Shown: positions 17,110-24,523 of the stretch, piece after piece | Layout of the letters: each line of letters begins with the position of its first letter | Position numbering within the stretch: the stretch's first letter is position 1 | Position numbers and translations under genes: made by a program | Assembly: GCA_040381535.1 (NCBI GenBank) | Contig: JBEIHF010000002.1 | Coordinates: 51,374-115,373, forward strand | DNA length: 64,000 nt | Direction of reading: 5' to 3' | Origin: Micavibrio_A sp040381535 | Lineage (GTDB): Bacteria; Pseudomonadota; Alphaproteobacteria; Micavibrionales; Micavibrionaceae | Notes under the pieces: model-generated | What the model was told of the DNA's origin: nothing | Databases searched by the model: none | What the model saw: only the letters and a program-made list of their open reading frames with translations

Positions 17110-17835
17110 ATGGTCAAAGCCACAATACTCAGCGTAGACGACGACGAAGGTTTGCAGATTGTTATCTCGCATTACCTCGAATCAGAGGGCTATGTGATGC
17201 TGTCGGCGAAAACCGGCAAGCAATTGATGCAGGTTCTTCAAGACAACACGCCCAACATCATTTTGCTCGACCTCGTGCTGCCCGACACAGACGGTATAAG
17301 CATTCTCGCGCAACTGCGCGGCGGTAAAAAGATTCCCGTCATTGTGGTGAGCGGCAAGAGCGACACCACAGAAAAAATCGTCTGCCTCGAAATGGGCGCC
17401 GATGATTACATGACAAAGCCTTTTGAAATGCGCGAATTGTCAGCACGTATTAAAGCAGTGCTGCGCCGTGCTGAAGAGACACCACAAAAGGCCGCAAACC
17501 AATCGAACCAAGATGACGGCAAAGTAGAATTCGGTGATTTCGTCCTCGATAAAGGGCAATTCCAGTTGTTCGGTTCCAAAGGCGGCTCCGCATACCTCAC
17601 CACGGGTGAATACAGATTGCTCGAAGCCTTGGTATCCGCCCCCAACAAAGTACTGTCGCGCGAACGCCTGTTCGAACTGACCCGTGAAAGCGATTACGAT
17701 TCTTTCGACCGTGCCGTGGACATACAAATAGGCCGCCTGCGCAAGAAGCTGGGTGACGACCCCAAGACCCCCACTTATATAAAGACCGTGCGCGGGGCGG
17801 GGTATATGTTCACCGGTGAGATCAAAAACACCTGA
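17110..17835 (+). CDS. OmpR/PhoB-family response regulator
   Basis: A 241-residue two-domain regulator. The receiver (about 3-118) has the acidic pair in VDDDEG, phosphorylation site D54 (LLDLVLPDTDG) and the conserved lysine in MTKPFEMREL. The C-terminal winged helix (about 138-238) shows LTTGEYRLLEALVSAPNKVL, the recognition segment DRAVDIQIGRLRKKLGDD and IKTVRGAGYMF. No kinase is adjacent in the same operon; the hybrid kinase 0.8 kb upstream is the nearest candidate partner. The EcfG-type motif upstream implies control by the general stress response. Confidence 0.94.
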   Translation: MVKATILSVDDDEGLQIVISHYLESEGYVMLSAKTGKQLMQVLQDNTPNIILLDLVLPDTDGISILAQLRGGKKIPVIVVSGKSDTTEKIVCLEMGADDYMTKPFEMRELSARIKAVLRRAEETPQKAANQSNQDDGKVEFGDFVLDKGQFQLFGSKGGSAYLTTGEYRLLEALVSAPNKVLSRERLFELTRESDYDSFDRAVDIQIGRLRKKLGDDPKTPTYIKTVRGAGYMFTGEIKNT

Positions 17836-17863
17836 TTCCAGTCCATATCTGTATGGTAACCAA

Positions 17864-17888
17864 GGAACTTTTGGGGCCTTGGGCCGTT
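17864..17888 (+). promoter_or_regulatory. EcfG-type promoter motif upstream of the YqjD-like gene
   Basis: GGAAC (17864-17868), 16-base spacer, CGTT (17885-17888), ending 40 bases before the start at 17929. Confidence 0.78.
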
Positions 17889-17928
17889 TGCCCTGTTGTT
17901 AATCCATTTACACGACAGGAGAATTAAA

Positions 17929-18264
17929 ATGAAAGAAGTGATGAAAGACACGGCCAACAGCATTACGAATGGCGTTAAGAAAGCCGCTTTAAGCCCCATT
18001 CGCGAAGACCTCGAAACCTTGAGAGAAGACGCGCTCGTTTTGCAAAAAGATACAAAAATTCTGGGCCAAGACCTTAAAGAAGAAGGTTACAAACAATTGT
18101 CCAAAGCCGAAGCCCGCGCCAAAGAAGCGCTGGAAGAAGCAAAAATCAAAGGCAAAGAATCGTACTCCGAGCTGGCGTCCTTCGTGCAAAACAATCCCGG
18201 TCAATCCGTAGCGATCGCTTTTGTGGGTGGTATAATCGCCAGCATGCTTTTGGGCCGGAGATAA
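17929..18264 (+). CDS. YqjD/ElaB-like (DUF883) membrane-anchored protein
   Basis: A 111-residue protein from the ATG at 17929, which has AGGAGA upstream; the frame's earlier ATG at 17896 lies too close to the promoter and lacks a site. Most of the chain is a charged amphipathic helix (about 20-85). The C-terminal NNPGQSVAIAFVGGIIASML is the glycine-rich membrane anchor typical of ElaB/YqjD proteins, which tether ribosomes to the membrane in E. coli stationary phase. The next gene, a two-helix membrane protein, starts five bases later, matching the yqjD-yqjE order. Confidence 0.85.
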   Translation: MKEVMKDTANSITNGVKKAALSPIREDLETLREDALVLQKDTKILGQDLKEEGYKQLSKAEARAKEALEEAKIKGKESYSELASFVQNNPGQSVAIAFVGGIIASMLLGRR

Positions 18265-18269
18265 TTTCC

Positions 18270-18716
18270 ATGTCTCCGCTCATCAGAGAGCTTTTGGTCA
18301 ACGGACTGCTTGCAGGTGCGGCAGTCCGCACCGCCAAAAAATCGTCCTCCACCGCTATCTTCTATGTGCTGGGCGGAAGCCTTGCTTTTCTGGCCATGGT
18401 GTTTTTCGCCATAGCCGGACATGCGTTGCTTCTTGAATATTATGCCATGCCTCTTGCGGGCGTAATGACGGGACTTACGATCCTTGTCATTGCGATCCTC
18501 ACAGCCGCTACGGGATATGTCATAGCCAACCGCAAGAAAATCGCGCGGAAGAATCCTATGGCGGAACACGGTTTCATCAATAATATCGAACACACCCTCA
18601 AAGGCGTACTCGAGAATTTTGAAGAGCCCGTGAAGGACAATCCTAAAATGGCGCTGCTTATGGCCGTACTTGCAGGCTTTGCGGCCGGCGACCAGCTCAG
18701 CGACCGTCTTCACTAA
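18270..18716 (+). CDS. Small integral membrane protein, YqjE-like position
   Basis: A 148-residue protein starting five bases after the YqjD-like gene. Two strong membrane helices lie at about residues 30-55 (FYVLGGSLAFLAMVFFAIAG) and 60-85. They are followed by a basic loop (ANRKKIARKNP) and a C-terminal amphipathic helix with a glycine-containing hydrophobic end (MALLMAVLAGFAAGDQ). It is placed like YqjE in the yqjD-yqjE pair, but I see no decisive family signature. It is cotranscribed from the EcfG-type promoter. Confidence 0.72.
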   Translation: MSPLIRELLVNGLLAGAAVRTAKKSSSTAIFYVLGGSLAFLAMVFFAIAGHALLLEYYAMPLAGVMTGLTILVIAILTAATGYVIANRKKIARKNPMAEHGFINNIEHTLKGVLENFEEPVKDNPKMALLMAVLAGFAAGDQLSDRLH

Positions 18717-18724
18717 TTTTTATT

Positions 18725-18749
18725 GGAACAAAACAGCGGCTAAGCCGTT
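18725..18749 (+). promoter_or_regulatory. EcfG-type promoter motif upstream of the entericidin gene
   Basis: GGAAC (18725-18729), 16-base spacer, CGTT (18746-18749), ending 47 bases before the entericidin start. Confidence 0.75.
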
Positions 18750-18796
18750 GGCACGACAACGTTTGATCGAAAACTAAATTGATAAGGAGAAATAAA

Positions 18797-18940
18797 ATGA
18801 CAAAATACATTCTTTTGGCCCTTTCCGCCGTAATGCTCGCAGGCCCCTTGGCAGCTTGCGCCAATACGGTACATGGTGCGGGTGAAGACATTGAAAACGC
18901 CGGTGAAGGCGTTCAAAAAGCCGTCCCCCCGAAAAACTAA
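18797..18940 (+). CDS. Entericidin A/B family lipoprotein
   Basis: A 47-residue protein with a lipoprotein signal (MTKYILLALSAVMLAGPLAAC), lipobox cysteine C21, and the entericidin-type tail with GAGEDIENAGEGVQKA. Entericidins are small envelope lipoproteins expressed under starvation and osmotic stress; in E. coli ecnA/ecnB were proposed as an antidote/toxin pair. AAGGAGAAA precedes the ATG. The next small membrane gene begins 12 bases after the stop. Confidence 0.88.
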   Translation: MTKYILLALSAVMLAGPLAACANTVHGAGEDIENAGEGVQKAVPPKN

Positions 18941-18952
18941 GGAGCACACACC

Positions 18953-19129
18953 ATGAACAATAAAGTTTTATTGGTTGTCATCGCTGTCGTTCTTATCGGC
19001 ATCCTCGGCTTCATGTTTATGAATTATCAGGAAAGTCAAAAAGGCCCCGCCGAGAAAATCGGTGATGGCGTGAGCGAAATGGTTGAAGAAGTCGGTGACG
19101 AAATCGACGATAACACCGACGCCCGATAA
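18953..19129 (+). CDS. Small membrane-anchored acidic protein
   Basis: A 58-residue protein with one N-terminal membrane helix (VLLVVIAVVLIGILGFMFM) and an acidic tail (KIGDGVSEMVEEVGDEIDD) predicted on the far side of the membrane. The tail resembles the repeats in entericidin-like and PRC-barrel stress proteins of this region. It is preceded by AAGGAGCACACACC and is cotranscribed with the entericidin gene. The specific role is unknown. Confidence 0.75.
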   Translation: MNNKVLLVVIAVVLIGILGFMFMNYQESQKGPAEKIGDGVSEMVEEVGDEIDDNTDAR

Positions 19130-19150
19130 ATTACAGAAAAATCATTATGA

Positions 19151-19177
19151 GAAAACCGCATTTATTTGCGGTTTTTT
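19151..19177 (+). terminator. Rho-independent terminator
   Basis: AAAACCGCA and TGCGGTTTTTT arms around a short T-rich loop, 22 bases after the small membrane protein's stop. Confidence 0.85.
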
Positions 19178-19189
19178 CTATGTCTGCAT

Positions 19190-19214
19190 GGAACCAAAGC
19201 CTTTGACCTTGGTT
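19190..19214 (+). promoter_or_regulatory. EcfG-type promoter variant upstream of the PRC-barrel gene
   Basis: GGAAC (19190-19194), 16-base spacer, GGTT (19211-19214). The -10 element differs from CGTT by one base; spacing and position (45 bases before the ATG) fit the other copies. Confidence 0.6.
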
Positions 19215-19259
19215 AGTGCAATGAACTGAATTTTTTTTTACATTTACAGGAGAAAATCT

Positions 19260-20081
19260 ATGACAAAGAAAATTCTTATGGGCGTATCCGTCCTCGCAGT
19301 ATTGGCCGCTTTCCCGGCATTCGCTGCGGACACCGCAAAAGACAAAGCGGACACGGCAGGCGCGAAAATAGAAGCCACGGCCGAAAAAGCCGCAACGAAA
19401 ACGAAAGAAACCTACAACGAAGCCAAGGAAGCAACCAAAGAAGCTTACCAAGACGTCAAAACCTACTTCAACGAAAACAAGGATGATGACGCTACGGTCA
19501 ATATCATTTCCCGCGTGACGGCAGATGAGCTGATCGGCAAAAAAGTCCAGAATGCAAAAGGTGACGATATAGGCCGCATCAAGGATATTCTTGTAACGGC
19601 TGACGGCGATGCCGAAACGGTTATTATCGATGATAATGGTCTGGGTCTTGGCGGCAAGCTCGCGGCATTTGACTTCGATGTGATCGAAGGTTTGTCTTCC
19701 GATGACGCTGTTGTCGTAAAGTTGTCTGAAGCAAACATCAAAGCGGCCAGCCGTTTTGAATATGAAGGCGAAGCCAAAGCGGGCGAAAAAATCCGCTTCA
19801 AACCAGCCGATCAATACAGCGTAAACAAAATCATCGACGCGAATGTCGTTGACCCCGAGGGCAAGAAAGTTGCGAAAGTGGACACGCTGGCATTTGAAGA
19901 CGACGATGCGGATTATCTTATCGTAACCTTTAACAAGATCCTCGGCGTTGGCGGCGATAAAGCTGCCCTGAGTCTCAAAGCGCTGGATCTCGCGGAGAAG
20001 GATGGCAAAATTACCTTCCAATTGAACACGCAACAAACCGCGCAGTTTGAAAACTACAAAGAAGGCGCGAAAGCCAACTAA
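19260..20081 (+). CDS. Exported PRC-barrel domain protein
   Basis: A 273-residue protein with a signal peptide (MTKKILMGVSVLAVLAAFPAFA). An Ala/Lys/Glu-rich helical segment (about 23-75) is followed by two PRC-barrel units, at about 85-170 (ELIGKKVQNAKGDDIGRIKD) and 185-265 (NVVDPEGKKVAKVDTLAFED). PRC-barrel proteins of this type are common stress-induced envelope proteins in alphaproteobacteria; a ligand is not known. A strong terminator follows. Confidence 0.85.
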   Translation: MTKKILMGVSVLAVLAAFPAFAADTAKDKADTAGAKIEATAEKAATKTKETYNEAKEATKEAYQDVKTYFNENKDDDATVNIISRVTADELIGKKVQNAKGDDIGRIKDILVTADGDAETVIIDDNGLGLGGKLAAFDFDVIEGLSSDDAVVVKLSEANIKAASRFEYEGEAKAGEKIRFKPADQYSVNKIIDANVVDPEGKKVAKVDTLAFEDDDADYLIVTFNKILGVGGDKAALSLKALDLAEKDGKITFQLNTQQTAQFENYKEGAKAN

Positions 20082-20140
20082 CACAGTCGGAGCGAGCGGG
20101 GCCGCTTACGGGAATTCGCGGGCCTGATCGTTTCAACAGC

Positions 20141-20179
20141 AAAAACACCTTCGCGAGGCGACTGGCGAAGGTGTTTTTT
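20141..20179 (+). terminator. Strong rho-independent terminator
   Basis: A perfect 14-base stem (AAAAACACCTTCGC with GCGAAGGTGTTTTT) and a ten-base loop, followed by T. It ends the PRC-barrel transcript. Confidence 0.92.
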
Positions 20180-20230
20180 ATGCATTTTTTGACTTTATTG
20201 TTTCAGCAATGTTTCAGTCGGTTTTGGCGG

Positions 20231-20255
20231 GGAACCATCGCAAAGCAGGGGGGTT
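20231..20255 (+). promoter_or_regulatory. EcfG-type promoter variant upstream of the 74-residue protein
   Basis: GGAAC (20231-20235), 16-base spacer, GGTT (20252-20255), ending 37 bases before the ATG at 20293. It overlaps the longer theoretical reading frame, which supports the shorter start. Confidence 0.6.
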
Positions 20256-20292
20256 GGTAGAGTGTAAGTTTCGACACAACAAGGAGACCGAC

Positions 20293-20517
20293 ATGAAAGC
20301 CAATGATTTTATCGCCGATGCCATGGATTCAGATAGCGCCACGCTGATGTGCTATGGCTGCCCCAAGGGCGATGAATTGCCGCAAGTGGCAGGCACGGAA
20401 GATATACTGATCGATGTTTACAGCGATATGCTCAACGCGCCGCGCGATTATGCAGCGTCCCGTTTACATCATCAGTACGAAGACGAATTCGAGGGGTTCG
20501 AAACTTTAATTCATTAA
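20293..20517 (+). CDS. Small acidic cytoplasmic protein of unknown function
   Basis: A 74-residue protein from the ATG at 20293, which has AAGGAGA eight bases upstream. The frame extends to 20209, but that extension overlaps a terminator and the promoter motif. It is acidic (DAMDSDSATL, HQYEDEFEGFE) with two cysteines in a CYGC motif near residue 24, which could be redox-active or bind metal. I recognise no family. The glycine-zipper lipoprotein gene follows after 23 bases, probably in the same transcript. Confidence 0.65.
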   Translation: MKANDFIADAMDSDSATLMCYGCPKGDELPQVAGTEDILIDVYSDMLNAPRDYAASRLHHQYEDEFEGFETLIH

Positions 20518-20540
20518 ACTAGTAAAGAAGGAGAACTCTC

Positions 20541-20768
20541 ATGAAAAACATATCTTATATCATTATGGCCTGTGCAATTTTGTCCATTGCCGCATGCGGT
20601 AACACCAAAGGCGAACGTGCCTTGAGCGGCGGCGGTATCGGCGCCGGCGTCGGCGCGGTCGGTAGCGCCGTGACGGGCGGTAGTCCGTGGACGGGTGCGG
20701 TTGTTGGTGGTGTCGTGGGTGCTGCAACAGGCGCTCTGACCGATAAGGACGACATCAATCTCGACTAA
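20541..20768 (+). CDS. Glycine-zipper lipoprotein
   Basis: A 75-residue lipoprotein with lipobox cysteine C19 (ILSIAAC). Two glycine-zipper stretches follow (GGGIGAGVGAVGSAVTGG and TGAVVGGVVGAATGAL), which can insert into or associate with membranes. Similar small YMGG/glycine-zipper lipoproteins are common in proteobacterial envelopes and stress regulons. A GAAGGAGAA site precedes the ATG. Confidence 0.82.
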   Translation: MKNISYIIMACAILSIAACGNTKGERALSGGGIGAGVGAVGSAVTGGSPWTGAVVGGVVGAATGALTDKDDINLD

Positions 20769-20797
20769 TCAGGCCTCAGCGCCATTAATACATAAGG

Positions 20798-20826
20798 CCT
20801 CTCAACAACGTTTGAGGGGATTTTTT
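20798..20826 (+). terminator. Rho-independent terminator
   Basis: CCTCTCAA pairs with TTGAGGGG around a six-base loop, followed by six T, 30 bases after the glycine-zipper gene. The rest of the gap to 21030 is AT-rich with nothing else supportable. Confidence 0.75.
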
Positions 20827-21030
20827 CCTATGCATAAATTGCATGGCTGAATTCTGTTTTTGTATTGCAATGACAGGATTCAGCCAAAATTATTAGTTAA
20901 TAGAAGAGGTTGGTTGGCGCATGCCAGCCCTTTGTTTTGTGCGTTGCGCAACATACAAACCTGAATAAGCACCGAATTAGTATTTATATTTCAACAGAGA
21001 GTCCTAATCTAAACGTCTGGGTACGCTTCA

Positions 21031-21252
21031 ATGAAAAAAAACAAGTCAGAAAGATTCGTCATGTGTTACGAAACGCCCGAATTCGAGGTCATCATCAAAG
21101 GCCACAGCATCGTTAAAGTAGCAGATGGCGGAGTCCGCATTGATGGCCATGACTTTCATTCCGACATTAAAAATATTACCGCGCTTGTTGATATTCTGAA
21201 TGAAGTTTTGGAAACGGCCCAAGAGGTTAGGAAGCCCCGCTTGGTGGCTTAA
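21031..21252 (+). CDS. Small protein of unknown function
   Basis: A 73-residue protein between two terminators. It shows alternating hydrophobic strands (FEVIIKGHSIVKVADGGVRI) followed by a helix (ITALVDILNEVLETAQEVR), suggesting a small alpha/beta fold. No family is recognised. No strong ribosome binding site is visible ahead of the ATG. It has no shared operon: the phosphomannomutase gene converges on it across a shared hairpin. Confidence 0.6.
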   Translation: MKKNKSERFVMCYETPEFEVIIKGHSIVKVADGGVRIDGHDFHSDIKNITALVDILNEVLETAQEVRKPRLVA

Positions 21253-21258
21253 AAAGAA

Positions 21259-21280
21259 AAAGGAGCCGAAAGGCTCCTTT
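21259..21280. terminator. Bidirectional terminator
   Basis: AAAGGAGCC and GGCTCCTTT with a GAAA tetraloop-like turn. It sits between the convergent 73-residue gene and the phosphomannomutase gene and can serve both. Confidence 0.8.
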
Positions 21281-21287
21281 GTTATTT

Positions 21288-22796
21288 CTAGGCCGCTTTC
21301 TTGCGGCTGATCTTCTGGTCGTATTCGCCGACTTCCTTGAAGCCCTCTAAAACACCATCGATATATTCGAACATGTCGTGCAGACGGTCTTCGGACACCG
21401 GACTTTCAACTACGACAACCAACGAAGGTTTGTTGCTGGAGGCACGGATCAGGCCCCAAGTGCCTTCCTCTAAAGTCACGCGCATGCCGTTCACGGTCAC
21501 GACCGAGGAAATGGCAGAGCCGAGGATTTTCTCGCCCTTTTTGAATTTGTCTTCGAATTGTTTTATAACCGCTTCCACTAGACCGTATTTTTTGTCGTCG
21601 GGGCAGTAGGGTGCCATGGTGGGCGAACCCCATGTTTTGGGCAGGGCGTTTTTCAGATCCGAAAGCGATTTGCCTTCGTTGCGGTCCATCATGCGGCAAA
21701 CCGTCACCGCCGTCAGAACGCCATCGTCATAGCCGCGGCCGATGGGCGCGTTGAAAAAGAAGTGGCCTGATTTTTCAAAGCCTGCCAGCGCACCGAGTTC
21801 GTTCACGCGGCGTTTGATGTAGGAATGGCCCGTCTTCCAGTAATCGGTTTTCACGCCGAGCTCTTTTAAAGCGGGATCCGCATCGTAAAGACCCGTGGAT
21901 TTCACATCGACCACGAAAGTGGGATTTTTGTGAATTTTAGCGAGGTCGCGCGCGAGAATGACGCCTACCTTGTCCGCGAAGATTTCATCACCCGTGTTGT
22001 CGATAACGCCGCAGCGATCACCATCGCCGTCAAAACCGAAACCGATATCCGCACCCGTTTCTTTCACCTTTGCGGCAATGGCGTGCAGCATTTCGAGGTC
22101 TTCGGGGTTGGGGTTGTAGCGCGGGAAGGTGTAATCCAGTTCGCAATCCATTTCGATTACTTCGCAGCCTATGGCGCGCAAGGCATCCGGCGCGAAGACG
22201 CCCGCCGTGCCGTTACCGCAGGCGGCCACGACTTTGAGTTTGCGTTTGAGTTTGCCATCCTTGGCTATGTCATTGAGGTATTTTTCCTTCATGCCTTCGA
22301 CATAAGTGTAGGAACCGCCAGCGCGGGCAACGCCTTTATTTTCGAGCACGATGTCTTTCAAACGGCCCATCAGTTCGGGACCGAAAGTCATCGGGCGTTC
22401 TGCGCCGATTTTTACACCCGTCCAGCCATTTTTGTTGTGGGACGCCGTGACCATGGCGACCGAGGGGCAATCCAGTTCGAATTGCGCGAAGTACGCGACC
22501 GGAGACAGCGCAAGTCCGATATCCTTTACCTGACAGCCAGATTCAATCAGCCCGATGATCAGCGCGTGTTTGATGGATGCGGAATAGGATCTGTAATCAT
22601 GGCCCACGACAACCGAAGGTGGGTTCTTCTTCAGTTCATGGATGAGCGTGCCGATGCCAAGGCCGAGTTTTTGCACGCCGCGCAGATTTAGATGTTGCGG
22701 TGTGAGCCAGCGCGCGTCATATTCGCGAAAACCCTGGGGTGCGATGAGGACTTCGCTTTCAAACGATTCCGAATTCGGCGTGATATCTTTGGTCAT
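21288..22796 (-). CDS. Phosphomannomutase/phosphoglucomutase
   Basis: A 502-residue alpha-D-phosphohexomutase that interconverts the 6- and 1-phosphates of mannose (or glucose), feeding GDP-mannose synthesis. The active-site serine is in TASHNKNGWTG, the magnesium loop is DGDGDR, and the sugar-binding motif appears as GFEKSGHFFF. Its start is five bases after the stop of the mannose-1-phosphate guanylyltransferase gene, so the two form an operon delivering GDP-mannose for exopolysaccharide or LPS. Confidence 0.94.
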   Translation of the reverse strand: MTKDITPNSESFESEVLIAPQGFREYDARWLTPQHLNLRGVQKLGLGIGTLIHELKKNPPSVVVGHDYRSYSASIKHALIIGLIESGCQVKDIGLALSPVAYFAQFELDCPSVAMVTASHNKNGWTGVKIGAERPMTFGPELMGRLKDIVLENKGVARAGGSYTYVEGMKEKYLNDIAKDGKLKRKLKVVAACGNGTAGVFAPDALRAIGCEVIEMDCELDYTFPRYNPNPEDLEMLHAIAAKVKETGADIGFGFDGDGDRCGVIDNTGDEIFADKVGVILARDLAKIHKNPTFVVDVKSTGLYDADPALKELGVKTDYWKTGHSYIKRRVNELGALAGFEKSGHFFFNAPIGRGYDDGVLTAVTVCRMMDRNEGKSLSDLKNALPKTWGSPTMAPYCPDDKKYGLVEAVIKQFEDKFKKGEKILGSAISSVVTVNGMRVTLEEGTWGLIRASSNKPSLVVVVESPVSEDRLHDMFEYIDGVLEGFKEVGEYDQKISRKKAA

Positions 22797-22801
22797 TAGG
22801 T

Positions 22802-24235
22802 TTAAGCGACTTTCTTGGATTCGTTCGACACTGTGGTTTTGCCAAAGAATACGCCTTCAGCATGGGATTTTTGCACCTCGATCATTTTCAGATCGGTGGT
22901 ACCACGGTTGATGATAGCGTAACCTGATGTGGCTTGCACGTTCATGCTTTCGAATGCGGCCAGCATTTTGATATTGCCGTTGATGGAGAAGGCGGCTTTG
23001 CCTTCCAGAATCGTATATAGGCACATGCCCGCATCGTGCGCATCGAACGTTTTTTTCCGGCCCACTTTTATGATGATTTCACGGGTATGGAACGGTTGGC
23101 CTGAATTCAGGCTTTTCACCATGGTCCAAGGCTGTTGCGGTAGGGACGATTGCGGATCGATCGCTTCGGGTGCGCCCGCTTTTTTCAAGGCGTTGACCAG
23201 CGTCCTCATGGATTCGGAATCCGTTTTGTCGGCGATCAGAATGGCATCGCCCGTTTCCACCACGACGATGTTGTCGAGGCCAGCGATGGCGATCAAACGG
23301 CCTTTGGACTGAACGAGGCAACCTTGGGCGTTGTGCAGGGCGGCTTTGCCTTGCACAACGTTGTTGTGTTTGTCCTTGGGCATGATGTCCCAGAGCGATT
23401 CCCACGAGCCTATGTCAGACCATTGTGGATTGCACGGCACGACGACGGCGTTTTTCGATTTTTCCATGATGACTTTATCGAACGGGATTTCCTGAATGGT
23501 TGTGTACGTCTTTGCGCAAGGATTTTGCGCGTCCGATTGCATGGAAGTGCGCACATCCGAAAGAATGTTTGGCGCGAATTCTTCGTAATGTGCCAGTACC
23601 GATTGCGCGGTGAAGAGAAACATGCCCGAATTCCAGAGGTAATTGCCGTCGGCAAGGTATTTTTCGGCCCTGGCATGATTGGGTTTTTCCACGAATTCCG
23701 CAACACCCATCACGCCGCCTTTATCAGAGGCATCCTCGGCACGGATATAACCGTAGCCCGTGTCGGCGCGTGTCGGCGTTATACCGAACGTAACGAGTTT
23801 GCCCGCACGAGCGGCATCGAGCGCATCGCACAGCGATTGGCCCAGAATATTTTCATCCGCAATATGGTGATCGGCGGGCAGGATCCACAAGATCGCGTCT
23901 TCGCCGAATTGGCGCGACACGTATTCGCCAGCAAAAGCGATAGCGGCGGCGGTGTTGCGCGCGGCGGGTTCGCACAAAATGTGTTTCATGCCGTTTTCAT
24001 CGATTTCGGCAATGTGGGCGGAGACAGAATTTTTCAGTTTACCGAGCGTCACCGTGACCAGCGACGAGGCGTCTGCACCGCAAACGCGTAAGGCGCGGCG
24101 CATCGTATTCTGCAGGAGTGAGAAATCATTCATCAGGTTCAGGAATTGTTTGGGGTTCTTTTCACGGCTGGCGGGCCAGAGTCTGGTACCGGAGCCGCCG
24201 CAAAGAATAACAGGAACGATCAGGGGATTAATCAT
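22802..24235 (-). CDS. Mannose-1-phosphate guanylyltransferase with C-terminal cupin (type II)
   Basis: Couples mannose-1-phosphate to GTP, giving GDP-mannose. The pyrophosphorylase signature GGSGTRLWPASREKNPKQF is at residues about 13-31, with WILPADHHIAD and EFVEKPNHA downstream. The C-terminal ~110 residues form a mannose-6-phosphate-isomerase-type cupin domain, giving the bifunctional AlgA/ManC architecture. I chose the ATG at 24235; a TTG at 24241 is also in frame. The 288-base gap upstream (24236-24523) presumably carries the operon promoter. Confidence 0.94.
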   Translation of the reverse strand: MINPLIVPVILCGGSGTRLWPASREKNPKQFLNLMNDFSLLQNTMRRALRVCGADASSLVTVTLGKLKNSVSAHIAEIDENGMKHILCEPAARNTAAAIAFAGEYVSRQFGEDAILWILPADHHIADENILGQSLCDALDAARAGKLVTFGITPTRADTGYGYIRAEDASDKGGVMGVAEFVEKPNHARAEKYLADGNYLWNSGMFLFTAQSVLAHYEEFAPNILSDVRTSMQSDAQNPCAKTYTTIQEIPFDKVIMEKSKNAVVVPCNPQWSDIGSWESLWDIMPKDKHNNVVQGKAALHNAQGCLVQSKGRLIAIAGLDNIVVVETGDAILIADKTDSESMRTLVNALKKAGAPEAIDPQSSLPQQPWTMVKSLNSGQPFHTREIIIKVGRKKTFDAHDAGMCLYTILEGKAAFSINGNIKMLAAFESMNVQATSGYAIINRGTTDLKMIEVQKSHAEGVFFGKTTVSNESKKVA

Positions 24236-24481
24236 AAACAAAAGGTCCTAAAAAAATATACGCTTCAGTTTTCAAATTCCGTGCCAATTAGATCTGTAAG
24301 TGTGGCAAAGCTGAGATCGGGTACACAAATAACAGATAGTATGGAAAATGACAAGCTCTTTGTAGGTGATTCTGGTAGAATTTTTCATGGTTTTAGAGAG
24401 GTTTGCCATGGTTCCTTGGGGTTATTGCTTCACTGCAGCAATACAGTTTTACCCAATTTCTGCGGGTATTTAAAAGTTTTA

Positions 24482-24497
24482 TTGTGCAAATGCACAA
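24482..24497. repeat. 16-base palindrome in the pbpC/manC gap
   Basis: TTGTGCA and TGCACAA flank two bases. It lies just past the pbpC stop and upstream of the GDP-mannose operon. It may be an operator or part of a weak terminator. The rest of the gap is AT-rich without other structure I can defend. Confidence 0.35.
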
Positions 24498-24523
24498 AAT
24501 AAATGCGGGAACCTTTTTGTGTA

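Noticed and set aside
23150..24091. 313-codon plus-strand frame
   Set aside because: Shadow of the mannose-1-phosphate guanylyltransferase gene.
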